Notes: generated from the sequence alone by a model not told the origin. Positions 32,373-40,947 are shown, counted from the stretch's first letter. The stretch is DNA of 64,000 nucleotides from Mogibacterium sp. (GCA_017433975.1 JAFRGD010000022.1:62001-126000), one strand, 5' to 3'. Program-made: numbers and translations.

Positions 32373-33317
32373 TCATATGTGGTTAACATGATACGTTTGT
32401 GCTTCAACAAACCATGTATTTGATTTCATGATAGTACTTGCTGGATTCTGAATTATCTCTGGTAAATAATCTACATCATTAATTCTATCTAATTCGACTA
32501 AATACAAGTAATACAAATTCCCCTTTAATCTCGCTATTTCATATTCGTTTTTTGACCAGAAGAACCCTGTGCTTGACACCGCTTTTACCTCGATAAAACG
32601 GTCAGGTTCATGAGATTTACAAGAATTAAATGAAACAATATCATATCCAGCAGAAACATCTATTTCAGAGATTCTTTTGACATGTTCACATAATGGTTGC
32701 CCGATTCGCTCTTTTTCAAATGACAAAACGAACGCTTCTGCTTTTTCGCCTGCTAGTTCATTAGATTCGAGTTGGTTCTTTAGCTTTTCTAAAGACATCT
32801 GTCTTCGTTTGGATTTACAATACTTTGCAATAAGTACATCATATACAGACGCAATATAAAGACGTGTTCCTTGTGAATCCCGGTTTGGAATTAAAAGCCC
32901 TTGACTAATCAAAACATTTCTCACGCAAGATAAAGAAAGCGGTAATAGTTCATTTTTAAAAGCATAACAGCACTGAATTGCATCGTAGAAAAACATGTCT
33001 GCACTAAATATATTTTCTGCAAACAATTGATCCATCGTGGAAGATATTAGATGACTATTCAAATAATCCTTATCCTTAAGAAAGGTTGATATCGATGGGT
33101 CGGTTGAGATTGTATCATCCGCCACATTAATCCACCCTAATGCTCGACAATAGTTGATAAGATCCATTACAGATAATGAAAGCCTACCAGGAGCATGAGC
33201 ACAAAGAACCTCGGCATCATGGATTGTTATTTGACGATCTCCTATTACATCACAGATGAAAAACAGGATTCCATCTTTACCGCCATGATATTCAATGTTT
33301 TTTAGTTCGTCTAACAT
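32373..33317 (-). CDS. DUF3883 domain protein (PD-(D/E)xK-like nuclease candidate)
   Basis: The product is about 314 residues. The N-terminal ~190 residues are helical and unassigned. The C-terminal part (about 195-300) matches DUF3883: LAGEKAEAFVLSFEKERI, AGYDIVSFNS, RFIEVKAVSSTGFFWSKNEY, YYLYLVEL. The D...ExK arrangement (YDIVSF / RFIEVKA) is that of a restriction-like nuclease core, so DNA cleavage or end recognition is plausible but unproven. The start overlaps the helicase stop by 26 bases; an alternative GTG start two codons earlier exists. Coupled translation with the helicase is likely. Confidence 0.78.
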   Translation of the reverse strand: MLDELKNIEYHGGKDGILFFICDVIGDRQITIHDAEVLCAHAPGRLSLSVMDLINYCRALGWINVADDTISTDPSISTFLKDKDYLNSHLISSTMDQLFAENIFSADMFFYDAIQCCYAFKNELLPLSLSCVRNVLISQGLLIPNRDSQGTRLYIASVYDVLIAKYCKSKRRQMSLEKLKNQLESNELAGEKAEAFVLSFEKERIGQPLCEHVKRISEIDVSAGYDIVSFNSCKSHEPDRFIEVKAVSSTGFFWSKNEYEIARLKGNLYYLYLVELDRINDVDYLPEIIQNPASTIMKSNTWFVEAQTYHVNHI

Positions 33318-35271
33318 AATCACTTATTATCGCTTTGATATCTTCATCTCCAAGATCATCAGTAACATTATAGAACAACGGAATTGGCATTTTTTCCATT
33401 ATTTCAGTCATTCGTTGTTCTTTTACTATCAATCTAGCGTCGATCGTTTCATCGATAGTATCTTTAGAAAGAATAAAATAGTAGTTTGTTATCGTTCCTG
33501 GTTCAAGTCCATAACGATGAATACGATCTTTAGATTGTACAAAATGTGCAGCATTAAACGACCTTTCGATATATATTGCATTATGACATGCTTTGTGTAA
33601 AGAAATTGATTCTGCAACAGCAAACGGGTTTGCAATAATAACCTTATATGGACAATTGGAATGTTGAAACAGTTTTACAATCTTCTCACGCGTAAGTATT
33701 TTCTCATCATCAAATCCTTCTTGTTCGATAGGTGTTGCTCCATATAACGCTTGACAATGAATTCCTTCTTTTTCAAGGTACTCTTTTAGACCTAGAATTG
33801 TATGGATAAATGTTGCCCAAATGACCACTTTACCGCCTTCGGACAAAATCTGTTCAACCAGATGTTTTACTGCAATATACTTAGAAGGAACCTCACTTGT
33901 TTCATATTCAAGGATAGCTTTTAAAACATCTGAATCATCGATTACCTGATACGCTTCTACAGGCGCTTCCTCTTCTTCAAAAAAATCGCATAGTGGAGCC
34001 TTAAGCATTGCAGGATCCGAGGCAGCTTGCATCAGCCGAATAGTACGTGCTTGTGCTAACGCAGCTTTAAAACGAGAAGATGTGTCCGTACCCCCATCAG
34101 CTAAGAATTCATCCATATATTTGTTTTCAATATAATCGTATATTCTTTGCTGTAGAGGTCCCATAGGGATAAAGATAGGCGGATGGACTGTAGCTGGGGG
34201 TATATTCAAATCACTCTTTCGTATACGAATAAAGTAAGGTGAGATATTTTCAATCAAACGAGCAGCCCTTGCAGTATCTCCTGCCACCGTGATGTCTCGA
34301 AGTTGGTTTACTTCAAAGCCCATAACGTTTTTATTTGGCCAAATGAATTTAAACATATTATAGATATCTTCATAACCATTTGGTGCTGGCGTCCCAGTTA
34401 ACACTATTCGAGCTTTACTGTATCTAGACATATCCAAGACAGCTTGCGCAATGATTCCTCCTGATGAATTCTTTGCTTTGTGTGCTTCATCAAGAACGAC
34501 CATGACCTTATTCGTTCTGAGAAAGAATCCTATTTCTATTTGAAGCGAAACTAATGACGCGTAAGAGATTAGCGTCAGTTCATATGGATGTTTAGAGATT
34601 AAATAGTCTTGTTTATCTGTTTTGGTAATACCACTCACAAGTCGCTTAGTTTTTGGCAATCTTCCAAAGCATTCTTCGTACTCCATCTCCCAGGGTCCGA
34701 ATGAACTCAATGGTCCGACGATAAGTAGTTTATCAATATGTTTAGGGTCATCTTCGGGTAAATTGCGTAAATAAGCGTAAGCTCCATAGACAATACTTGT
34801 TTTCCCTGCTCCTGGTACAGAAAAATTGCATGCATTTTGTGAAAATGCCATATGATAAGCTGAAAGGAGTTGAAGCGGATACAAAGAGCGCGCCGTCATA
34901 CTAGTTGCTACAGATTCACTGAATCTCTCAAACTCAGCTGCATCACATTCGTTATTGCGAATATGGAGAGCCTTTTGGGAGAATTCTGCAAAGCGACGTT
35001 CTTCTTCGTAGAAATCGCGAATCATTCTTTCAGAACTGTCACTTTGCGCTTCTGTAAAACCATATTTTTCAAGCATAGAGCTTATCTTTGACATCACTGC
35101 AAATGGTTCACTCTCCCCAACAGGAATAATAATGCGTTCGATCTCTATTGAAGGGCAAAGATAGTCTCGTACATATCTCCATGCATAACGATGTTTTTGT
35201 AGAGCAGCAATGTCACCCAAAAGGTATATTTCATTTTTGTTTGAATCGAAATCTACAGAGATTTTTGCCAT
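33292..35271 (-). CDS. SNF2-family helicase/translocase
   Basis: The 659-residue protein has the SF2/SNF2 motifs in order: Walker A VPGAGKTS (about residue 173), LIVGPLSSFGPW (motif Ia), VVLDEAHKAKNSSG (motif II), VLTGTPAPNGYED (motif III), then motif IV-VI in the C half ending QSKDRIHRYG. It should translocate on double-stranded DNA using ATP, as in type I, type III, DISARM and similar systems. The N-terminal ~120 residues are island-specific and may dock partners. It lies three bases after the ParB-like gene, and its 3' end overlaps the DUF3883 gene. Confidence 0.92.
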   Translation of the reverse strand: MAKISVDFDSNKNEIYLLGDIAALQKHRYAWRYVRDYLCPSIEIERIIIPVGESEPFAVMSKISSMLEKYGFTEAQSDSSERMIRDFYEEERRFAEFSQKALHIRNNECDAAEFERFSESVATSMTARSLYPLQLLSAYHMAFSQNACNFSVPGAGKTSIVYGAYAYLRNLPEDDPKHIDKLLIVGPLSSFGPWEMEYEECFGRLPKTKRLVSGITKTDKQDYLISKHPYELTLISYASLVSLQIEIGFFLRTNKVMVVLDEAHKAKNSSGGIIAQAVLDMSRYSKARIVLTGTPAPNGYEDIYNMFKFIWPNKNVMGFEVNQLRDITVAGDTARAARLIENISPYFIRIRKSDLNIPPATVHPPIFIPMGPLQQRIYDYIENKYMDEFLADGGTDTSSRFKAALAQARTIRLMQAASDPAMLKAPLCDFFEEEEAPVEAYQVIDDSDVLKAILEYETSEVPSKYIAVKHLVEQILSEGGKVVIWATFIHTILGLKEYLEKEGIHCQALYGATPIEQEGFDDEKILTREKIVKLFQHSNCPYKVIIANPFAVAESISLHKACHNAIYIERSFNAAHFVQSKDRIHRYGLEPGTITNYYFILSKDTIDETIDARLIVKEQRMTEIMEKMPIPLFYNVTDDLGDEDIKAIISDYVRRTKKH

Positions 35272-35274
35272 AAT

Positions 35275-36570
35275 TCAACTCCGATCAAGTATTTTTTTCA
35301 TCTCCCACGTAATCTTATTGATTTCTTTAACCATTTCTTTGATATGTGAATCCTCTGTAAAACTCTTCTGCTCGCAATCAACTGACTTAAGTGCACTAAG
35401 TGCTCGCTCAATGAGTTCCGCAGGTTTATTTGAGTCGCGCTTGTCTTCTAGTCGCCTTGAAAAACGATTTAGATTTCCTTTTAATTGACCTTTCGCTTGC
35501 TCAACCCAAGCATTATCGCGCTGCTTTAATAATAAACTTAAGTCCTCACCAGGACAGCGTTGGCGCAATTCCTCTACAGTCTCTTCATCAACCGGGGTAT
35601 TTTCTTGATGTTGTTTTAAAAAGTCGTCCCACAGATTTTTATAGAAAAAAATGCTACCTTCTTTTCCAGTCTTAGCGATATCTCGAAATTCTTTTCCTTC
35701 ATAACGTGCGCGTATATAGTCAAAACAAACTAATTTCAAATCAGAAATGTCAGAATCTGAGTAAGACCAGTCAACATTTCGGACATTAGCACCCCGTTTT
35801 TCATATGAATTAATGTAATTCTCTAAATCGACAAACGGACCTTCTGTTTTCTCTAGACGGGTATAAATCCCATCATAATCATACTCTTGAAGATACTCTT
35901 CCATTAAAGCAAGAATATCTAACCATTCTTTAATCTGGCTTTCTTTCTCACTCATAAATTCTGCAATTTGTCGCTCAGTGAATCCAAGACGCTTCAATTC
36001 CTTACATTTTAAATATTTCTCAATAGGGTTATAGTCTAATTTATCATCTTCGCCCATTTGATAAATAGTTTCAAGTTGTTGGATGTCTTTCTCCTCTGCA
36101 TCATCAGGGAGAATAATAGCCAAAAAATATTTGCATTTTTCCACTTCGGAATACTGTAATCCGAACTCTTCATGCTTATGATAGAGGCGATTCAATAACA
36201 TAGCACGACGGTTCCCATCAACGATGATTCCATCAGACGTTACTATTCCATATCTTTGCTGGCCGATTCTCAATAAACTGTCCATAGTGGTTTTATTTCG
36301 ATCGACTTTTGATTCATATAAAAACTTTTCTATGATTTCGCTATCATTTTTCAATTCAGCATTTAGTTCTCCGTTTTGTTTTTCATAAGATAAAACATCT
36401 GAACCGATTCTCCCATTATATTTATTGTAAATCAAATAATCCAATGGGATGCGCCAAACTATCTCTGTTTTTGTGGACCCCTTATAACGTAAAGGGATTC
36501 CTGTCATAGCCTGGTTCAGTTGATTTTTCTTTAACTCTTCTAATTTTGCTTTTCTTGAAATAGAGTCCAT
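35275..36570 (-). CDS. ParB/sulfiredoxin-fold N-terminal domain protein
   Basis: The 431-residue protein has a ParB-like nuclease/CTPase-fold domain in the first ~150 residues: IPLDYLIYNKYNGRI, YGIVTSDGIIVDGNRRAMLL (the DGNRR box) and LAIILPDDAEEKD. A helix-turn-helix-like region follows (ELKRLGFTERQIAEFMSEKE). The rest is helical. ParB-fold proteins in defence and modification operons act as DNA-binding switches or nickases. Gene gaps of two and three bases to its neighbours show tight coupling with the methyltransferase and helicase. Confidence 0.85.
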   Translation of the reverse strand: MDSISRKAKLEELKKNQLNQAMTGIPLRYKGSTKTEIVWRIPLDYLIYNKYNGRIGSDVLSYEKQNGELNAELKNDSEIIEKFLYESKVDRNKTTMDSLLRIGQQRYGIVTSDGIIVDGNRRAMLLNRLYHKHEEFGLQYSEVEKCKYFLAIILPDDAEEKDIQQLETIYQMGEDDKLDYNPIEKYLKCKELKRLGFTERQIAEFMSEKESQIKEWLDILALMEEYLQEYDYDGIYTRLEKTEGPFVDLENYINSYEKRGANVRNVDWSYSDSDISDLKLVCFDYIRARYEGKEFRDIAKTGKEGSIFFYKNLWDDFLKQHQENTPVDEETVEELRQRCPGEDLSLLLKQRDNAWVEQAKGQLKGNLNRFSRRLEDKRDSNKPAELIERALSALKSVDCEQKSFTEDSHIKEMVKEINKITWEMKKILDRS

Positions 36571-36572
36571 TA

Positions 36573-38186
36573 CTACACCCTCCCCATCTGTATTACGATT
36601 CTTTTCAGGATTACGTATCCAACAGCAATACCTAACGGTATGCTGTTTGGCGCTTCCCCGAGGAATATGTATTCTTGTTGTTCCTCTGCAGAAATATTTG
36701 AATCAATAAAATCTTTTGTGCTTGCAAGCAATTCATAAGGACCATAATAGTGTTGCCCTGTTCTCTCCTCCGTAGTCATACAATACACTTCTTGGAATGT
36801 ATTCATATCAGGTATCCTCTTTTTTACTTTTCTAATATAGTTGTGAACTGCCTCTTTATACCGTAAAGGAATTACCTGAAAAGATATATCAGGAGTAAAA
36901 ACTTTGGCTTTATCCTTTCCTTGACTATAATGAATCTCTGTATTCCAGTGAATGTCCTTGTTTATAAAATCCGAATAATAATTCGTAAGTTCAACACGAT
37001 ATGAATCAATTATCAAATAAGGAATATGATATTTGAACTTTGCATCACTACGTCGACGCCTTTCTTTTTTTATTTCAAAACTAGCCCCGTTTAAATTAAA
37101 AAATGGAATTGATTCATCATGGCTTATTCTTGGGTAATGTTTCGGTATTGCTTTGTGTTCTTCTATTGCAATTGCTTTTGCTATTGCATATGCCAATTTG
37201 GGTGGAACTGCATTTCCTACAAGAGTATGCTTAATCCCTTTTGACTTCCCATAAAACCAGTAATCTAAAGGAAAGCTCATCATGCAAGCCGTCTCCCTAA
37301 CAGTAGGAAGTCTATATCGATTACCAATATAATTTAAAATCATTGCCTCTCTTGCGCTAGCTGTCATAGTTGCCATAACTGTTCTTGCTGGCTTATCAAG
37401 ATTCTCAGGAAAAGACATTTTACCCATATATCCTTTATCCTGCTTGAGTCGTTTTGCAGTTTTACATTCAAAATCTGCCAGTTCATAAACATAATGTTGA
37501 TCAGTTATATCTTGGTTTTTCAGAGATAGTCCAGGATAATTGATGTCAAAAACCTCTTCATTATCTTCCCTGAGCGGATCTCCAAGGGAATCTAAAACCT
37601 GCTTTAACGTAACAACATTATTATCGTCTCTTGTCGGAACAGGTTTTGGAAACTCTCCACATAAATATCGTTCTCTGTTTGTTGGTGCACCAAAATACTT
37701 TGCGTTATACTTTCCTGAAGCTCCACCATGTGGTTTTAATACAAAGTCCCCTTCCAGCCCCAAATCTTCTGCAGTGTATTCGTCTTTGATATAGTTTTTA
37801 ACTCCTGGTACGTTTTCAAGCACCCAATATTTCAGAACGGAACCTTTTTTAAACTTCTTTCTCGCAACAATTCTAAGATACGCTTCAATTAACAAGATGC
37901 CTATTGTTTTATCTGCATTTCCCGATTTATTAGAATGTGAGAAAGATTGGCATGGCGGAGAACCAATAATAATCTCCGAATCTGGAACAAGTTTTTCGAA
38001 CTCTTCATCAGGAAGATTTGAAATGCGAATAATATCATCCTTAATTACGTTTACACCAGGTTTATTACCTTTATATGTACAAACTGCTGGTCCCCATTTA
38101 TCAACCGCAAAAACTATTTCAAAACCTGCTTGTCGAAAGCCCTCTGAAAAGCCTCCACCTCCGCAGAAAAAATCTGAAACCCTCAT
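36573..38186 (-). CDS. DNA (cytosine-5) methyltransferase
   Basis: The 537-residue enzyme has the C5-methyltransferase motifs in order: I DFFCGGGGFSEGF, IV GSPPCQSFSHSN (catalytic Cys), VI VLENVPG, VIII APTNRERYL, and X LVGNAVPPKLAYAIAKAI. The target-recognition region between VIII and X includes GYMGKMSFPENLDKPARTV. A C-terminal extension of about 170 residues after motif X is unassigned and begins with a basic KKERRRRSDAK stretch. It should methylate cytosine using S-adenosylmethionine; target sequence unknown. GGAGAGAT precedes the ATG. First large gene of the island. Confidence 0.95.
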   Translation of the reverse strand: MRVSDFFCGGGGFSEGFRQAGFEIVFAVDKWGPAVCTYKGNKPGVNVIKDDIIRISNLPDEEFEKLVPDSEIIIGSPPCQSFSHSNKSGNADKTIGILLIEAYLRIVARKKFKKGSVLKYWVLENVPGVKNYIKDEYTAEDLGLEGDFVLKPHGGASGKYNAKYFGAPTNRERYLCGEFPKPVPTRDDNNVVTLKQVLDSLGDPLREDNEEVFDINYPGLSLKNQDITDQHYVYELADFECKTAKRLKQDKGYMGKMSFPENLDKPARTVMATMTASAREAMILNYIGNRYRLPTVRETACMMSFPLDYWFYGKSKGIKHTLVGNAVPPKLAYAIAKAIAIEEHKAIPKHYPRISHDESIPFFNLNGASFEIKKERRRRSDAKFKYHIPYLIIDSYRVELTNYYSDFINKDIHWNTEIHYSQGKDKAKVFTPDISFQVIPLRYKEAVHNYIRKVKKRIPDMNTFQEVYCMTTEERTGQHYYGPYELLASTKDFIDSNISAEEQQEYIFLGEAPNSIPLGIAVGYVILKRIVIQMGRV

Positions 38187-38257
38187 CTATCTCTCCATCT
38201 TCAAATATGATATCTGTAGAAATACATTATTCTTCTATCTCACAATAATTTAATACA

Positions 38258-38347
38258 TTACCATTGACTCAAAGCCATGATCAATTCTTTTGCTATTTCA
38301 CTACTCTCCATCAATAACTCTTCTTGTTTTATCATCCTATCTTTCAT
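38258..38347 (-). CDS. Possible 29-aa leader peptide or small protein of the island
   Basis: An ORF begins MKDRMIKQEELLMESSEIAK and ends ALSQW. It starts about 20 nt after the predicted transcription start of the island promoter and stops 72 nt before the methyltransferase. It is strongly helical and charged. It has no clear ribosome site, so it may be a leader peptide, a small regulator or chance. Confidence 0.4.
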   Translation of the reverse strand: MKDRMIKQEELLMESSEIAKELIMALSQW

Positions 38348-38372
38348 GATATGGGTATACTAATACATATAT

Positions 38373-38401
38373 ATTATAACATTCCATCATCCCCCTGACA
38401 A
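38373..38401 (-). promoter_or_regulatory. Island promoter
   Basis: On the minus strand, TTGTCA (38396-38401), 17 bp, TATAAT (38373-38378), the best promoter upstream of the methyltransferase gene. The ~180-bp leader holds the small ORF. Confidence 0.65.
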
Positions 38402-38445
38402 CAAACCAGCCCTACCATTAGCAGGACTGGTTAATCATTTGCCCT

Positions 38446-38922
38446 TCAGAACAATTCATCATACTTTTTCATCGTCTCTTCATCGATCTGTTCTTTGCAG
38501 TCGACGACGCGGTCGTTCTCGATGGTCAGTTCAACGGTGTACAGGTATCTGTTCCCGAGGAACGCGTGTCCCTGACCCAGAAAATCTGGGAACGCTCCGA
38601 GCATAATCGTCCCGCTGTACCCCGGGGCGAGGTTGAGATCGTCGTAGACGTGCATGCCGAATGACTCGTCCGTTGGATAGGCTTCCACACCGTTAATCGC
38701 CGGGTAATGGCCCTCTCTGTCACAGACCTCAAGCCGGTCGATGCGGAGCAGGCCGTTGGTCACGCTCATGCTGATCACAAAGCCCTTCCAGCAGGCCGTC
38801 GAGGCGGCCACCGGCTCAAGTCCGTACTTCGCCGGGTCAAACAGTGAATAGACGTCCGACGCTCCGACAAAAGTAAACGGCTTGCCCTCCCAGTCGAACG
38901 GGTCTTTTAGTTGCTCTGTCAT
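38446..38922 (-). CDS. Hypothetical protein, 158 aa
   Basis: The family is not recognised. The product is soluble and acidic, starts MTEQLKDPFDWEGKPFTFVG and contains GYSGTIMLGAFPDFLGQGHA and YLYTVELTIENDRVVD, suggesting a beta-barrel-like fold. Codon use is host-like, so it marks the right flank of the AT-rich island. AGGAGG before the ATG supports translation. It is third in a row SIMPL gene - 59-residue gene - this gene, with short gaps. Confidence 0.7.
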   Translation of the reverse strand: MTEQLKDPFDWEGKPFTFVGASDVYSLFDPAKYGLEPVAASTACWKGFVISMSVTNGLLRIDRLEVCDREGHYPAINGVEAYPTDESFGMHVYDDLNLAPGYSGTIMLGAFPDFLGQGHAFLGNRYLYTVELTIENDRVVDCKEQIDEETMKKYDELF

Positions 38923-38941
38923 GATGGTTCCCTCCTGTTTT

Positions 38942-39121
38942 CTACTCCGGCATCCAGACTCGTTTTATTCCGTCGTCCTTGGTTGCTTCCATCTCGACCA
39001 GCGTGCCCACGTACAGGTCTATCTCCCGGTCGTCGCGAAACTCTGCGCCGTTGACGAGCTTTCCCGTCCGCGCGCTCTCAAGCGCCATGCACAGGATATC
39101 GTTCATTCTGCTGTCTTCCAT
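38942..39121 (-). CDS. Small hypothetical protein, 59 aa
   Basis: A 59-residue ORF starts MEDSRMNDILCMALESARTG and ends WMPE. It has GGGAGG seven bases before the ATG and is followed 19 bp later by the next gene's start, with that gene's ribosome site between them. Acidic, soluble, no known family. Position in the SIMPL gene row and the ribosome site argue it is real. Confidence 0.65.
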   Translation of the reverse strand: MEDSRMNDILCMALESARTGKLVNGAEFRDDREIDLYVGTLVEMEATKDDGIKRVWMPE

Positions 39122-39158
39122 GGTTTGCCTCCCTCCCCCCGCTTCCGGCGGGCAGCCG

Positions 39159-39806
39159 TTACTCCAGCAGCCACTCGATGTAGACGGTCTCCTCTTCTTT
39201 CAGAAGCTCCTTGCCGAGCTCGGAATAGAGCCCCGGGCCGCCGAAGGCCCCGTAAGCACTGTCGCTGCAGACCGCCTTCATCCGGGCGGCCGATTCCTCG
39301 GCCTCCCCCATGGCGTATTCGTAAGCCTCGTCGAGCGTGATCCGCTCAACGCCGGCGATCGAAAGGCCGGCCCCGGCAGCCGTCAGCTCCGCCTGTCGGC
39401 GGGCGTCCCGCACGGCTTCGGCGCGCAGCTCCTCGTGGAGCTGGTCGCGGTTGCTCAGGTAAGGATTGACGGTCAGATTGACGCTGTACGTGTCCGCCTT
39501 GGCTATCCGCATGATCAGATCGATGAAGTTGAGGTCGTAATCCGCCTTAAATGTTATCGCGCGCGACGCGATCGCATAAGGATTATCTGTAAACTCCTCT
39601 TTGCGGACGTCGTTGCGGCCCGCTTCGACCGCTCCGATGTCGTACCCGAGGCCCTTCAACTCCCCCAGAAACCTCTCGCACTGCTCCATCACCTCTTTGA
39701 GCGCGTCCCTGGACTGTTTCCGCCGGGACCGAAACTCGATCGTGATCTCCACGCGGTCGCACGCCACCTCGCGCCGCCCCACACCCTTGGTAATCATCTT
39801 CGCCAT
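39159..39806 (-). CDS. SIMPL domain (DUF541) protein
   Basis: The 215-residue protein matches the SIMPL/BP26-type domain: an early strand GVGRREVACDRVEITIEFRS, a helix around ALKEVMEQCERFLGELKGLG, the repeat strand FKADYDLNFIDLIMRIAKAD, and the conserved EAVRDARRQAELTAAGAGLS. It lacks a signal peptide, unlike many secreted homologues, so it is probably cytosolic here. Function unknown. AAGGAGG precedes the ATG. First gene of a three-gene row. Confidence 0.85.
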   Translation of the reverse strand: MAKMITKGVGRREVACDRVEITIEFRSRRKQSRDALKEVMEQCERFLGELKGLGYDIGAVEAGRNDVRKEEFTDNPYAIASRAITFKADYDLNFIDLIMRIAKADTYSVNLTVNPYLSNRDQLHEELRAEAVRDARRQAELTAAGAGLSIAGVERITLDEAYEYAMGEAEESAARMKAVCSDSAYGAFGGPGLYSELGKELLKEEETVYIEWLLE

Positions 39807-39963
39807 CGTGTTGCCTCCTTATCTGTTATCGCCGCAGACGCGGCCTGACGGCCGCCGTTGCATCGCCGCCGACGCGGCCGTACCCCATCACCTTACATTA
39901 CCATTATACAAATCGCGCAGCCGAAAAGGTCGCCTCGCAGGCGACAAATGAGGCGGAGAGATG

Positions 39964-40110
39964 TTATCCACATTTTTCTTTATGTTCCTACACGCCTTGC
40001 TGTGTAACCGTTTCAAGCATTATAGTTTTTTTCTATCGTTTGCAAATAACTCCCTGTTCTTATTACTCAATCCACTTTTGTACGTTTGTAACTGTACTAC
40101 TTTATCCACA
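39964..40110 (+). other. Two perfect DnaA-box sequences in AT-rich gap
   Basis: TTATCCACA occurs at 39964-39972 and again at 40102-40110 in the same orientation, within the AT-rich 39807-40174 gap that otherwise shows no gene. They match the consensus DnaA box. No dnaA, dnaN or rpmH gene is near, so a chromosomal origin is not indicated. Confidence 0.45.
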
Positions 40111-40174
40111 GGTTGCAATTGTAAAACTTTTTTCGCTACAATGACAATCCGATGAAATTTGTATTCGTTGATAA

Positions 40175-40203
40175 TTGACAATATGCTTTTTCAGTTATAT
40201 TAT
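40175..40203 (+). promoter_or_regulatory. Promoter of higBA
   Basis: TTGACA (40175-40180), 17 bp, TATTAT (40198-40203), 32 bp before the toxin ATG. Confidence 0.7.
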
Positions 40204-40234
40204 AGTTTTAGAGGCATATTAGAAAAGGAGCTAT

Positions 40235-40594
40235 ATGTTCTCAGTTGAACTTTATGAAACAGTTGATGGGGTATCACCTGTCGAAGAGTTTTTCGAGGTA
40301 TTGAGAACAACCAATCCGCATTTGCTGTCGAAGACCCTTCGAACCGTTGGATTGTTGGAACAATATGGCAATAGCCTGCGCGAACCATATTCCAAACCGC
40401 TAAAAGGCGGTATCTTCGAGTTGAGAGCAACATTTGGTAACGACACATGCAGACTATTATATTTCTTCCGCAAAGATAAAATCGTTATTATTGACCACGG
40501 TTTTATAAAGAAAACAAATAAGACGCCAATAATGGATTTGAACCTTGCTGTCCAACGCGAGAAAGATTATGAAAGGAGGCACCGAGATGAGTAA
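40235..40594 (+). CDS. HigB/Gp49-family toxin of type II toxin-antitoxin system
   Basis: The 119-residue protein fits the phage-derived Gp49/HigB-like RelE superfamily: SPVEEFFEVL, LRTVGLLEQYGNSLREPYSK, LKGGIFELRATFGNDTCRLL, then IVIIDHGFIKKTNKTP, with the basic residues expected for an mRNA-cleaving RelE fold. These toxins cut mRNA on the ribosome. AAAGGAGC precedes the ATG. The gene overlaps the antitoxin start by eight bases, in toxin-first order typical of higBA. Confidence 0.9.
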   Translation: MFSVELYETVDGVSPVEEFFEVLRTTNPHLLSKTLRTVGLLEQYGNSLREPYSKPLKGGIFELRATFGNDTCRLLYFFRKDKIVIIDHGFIKKTNKTPIMDLNLAVQREKDYERRHRDE

Positions 40595-40859
40595 TTACCG
40601 GGATTATCTGGCGAAGGCCCTCAAAGACCCTGCGTTCGCAAAAGTCTGGGAGGAGGATGCCCTTGAATTCCAAGTTATAAGTATGATGATTCAGGTACGG
40701 ATGGACAGTGGCCTGACTCAAAAGGACTTGTCTGAGTTGACCGGCATCGGCCAGCCAAATTTGAGCCGCATTGAGAACGGCAAGTGTCTCCCGGACCTCG
40801 CCACACTCGATAAGGTCGCGCGGGCATTGGGAAAGCGGCTGGAAATTCGCTTTATATAA
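40587..40859 (+). CDS. HigA/XRE-family antitoxin
   Basis: The 90-residue protein has a Cro/C1 helix-turn-helix (residues about 40-85: SGLTQKDLSELTGIGQPNLS, then IENGKCLPDLATLDKVARAL). It should bind HigB and repress its own promoter. AAAGGAGG before the ATG at 40587, inside the toxin's last codons, fixes the start. Its stop codon lies in the 3' end of a convergent antitoxin-like RNA. Confidence 0.92.
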   Translation: MSNYRDYLAKALKDPAFAKVWEEDALEFQVISMMIQVRMDSGLTQKDLSELTGIGQPNLSRIENGKCLPDLATLDKVARALGKRLEIRFI

Positions 40860-40947
40860 AAGAAATAACCGCCCAAGTCGCTGGCTGGACGGTTATCATT
40901 TGATAATCTACATCTGGGGCTGACCGTCTATCGGCAGCACCCTTTGT
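40857..40947 (-). ncRNA. Orphan type I antitoxin-like RNA
   Basis: The RNA carries TGCTGCCGATAGACGGTCAG, the shared block of the family, and ends in the stem ATAACCG/CGGTTAT (40865-40896) followed by TTCTTTT. It converges on higA. The bases at the higA stop (frame I-stop-K-K-stop) still resemble the toxin C-terminus YMKK-stop, as if a toxin gene was replaced by higBA. Confidence 0.68.

Noticed and set aside
33535..33550. Further MITE end (TTGTACAAAATG)
   Set aside because: It lies in helicase coding sequence, lacks the TTTAAGCA part and has no partner end.
29533..38445. Prophage or integrative element boundaries with att repeats
   Set aside because: I found no integrase, tRNA gene or matching direct repeats at the edges of the AT-rich island; foreign origin rests on base composition and gene content only.
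39964..40110. Chromosomal replication origin
   Set aside because: Only two DnaA boxes and none of the usual dnaA/dnaN/rpmH genes nearby.
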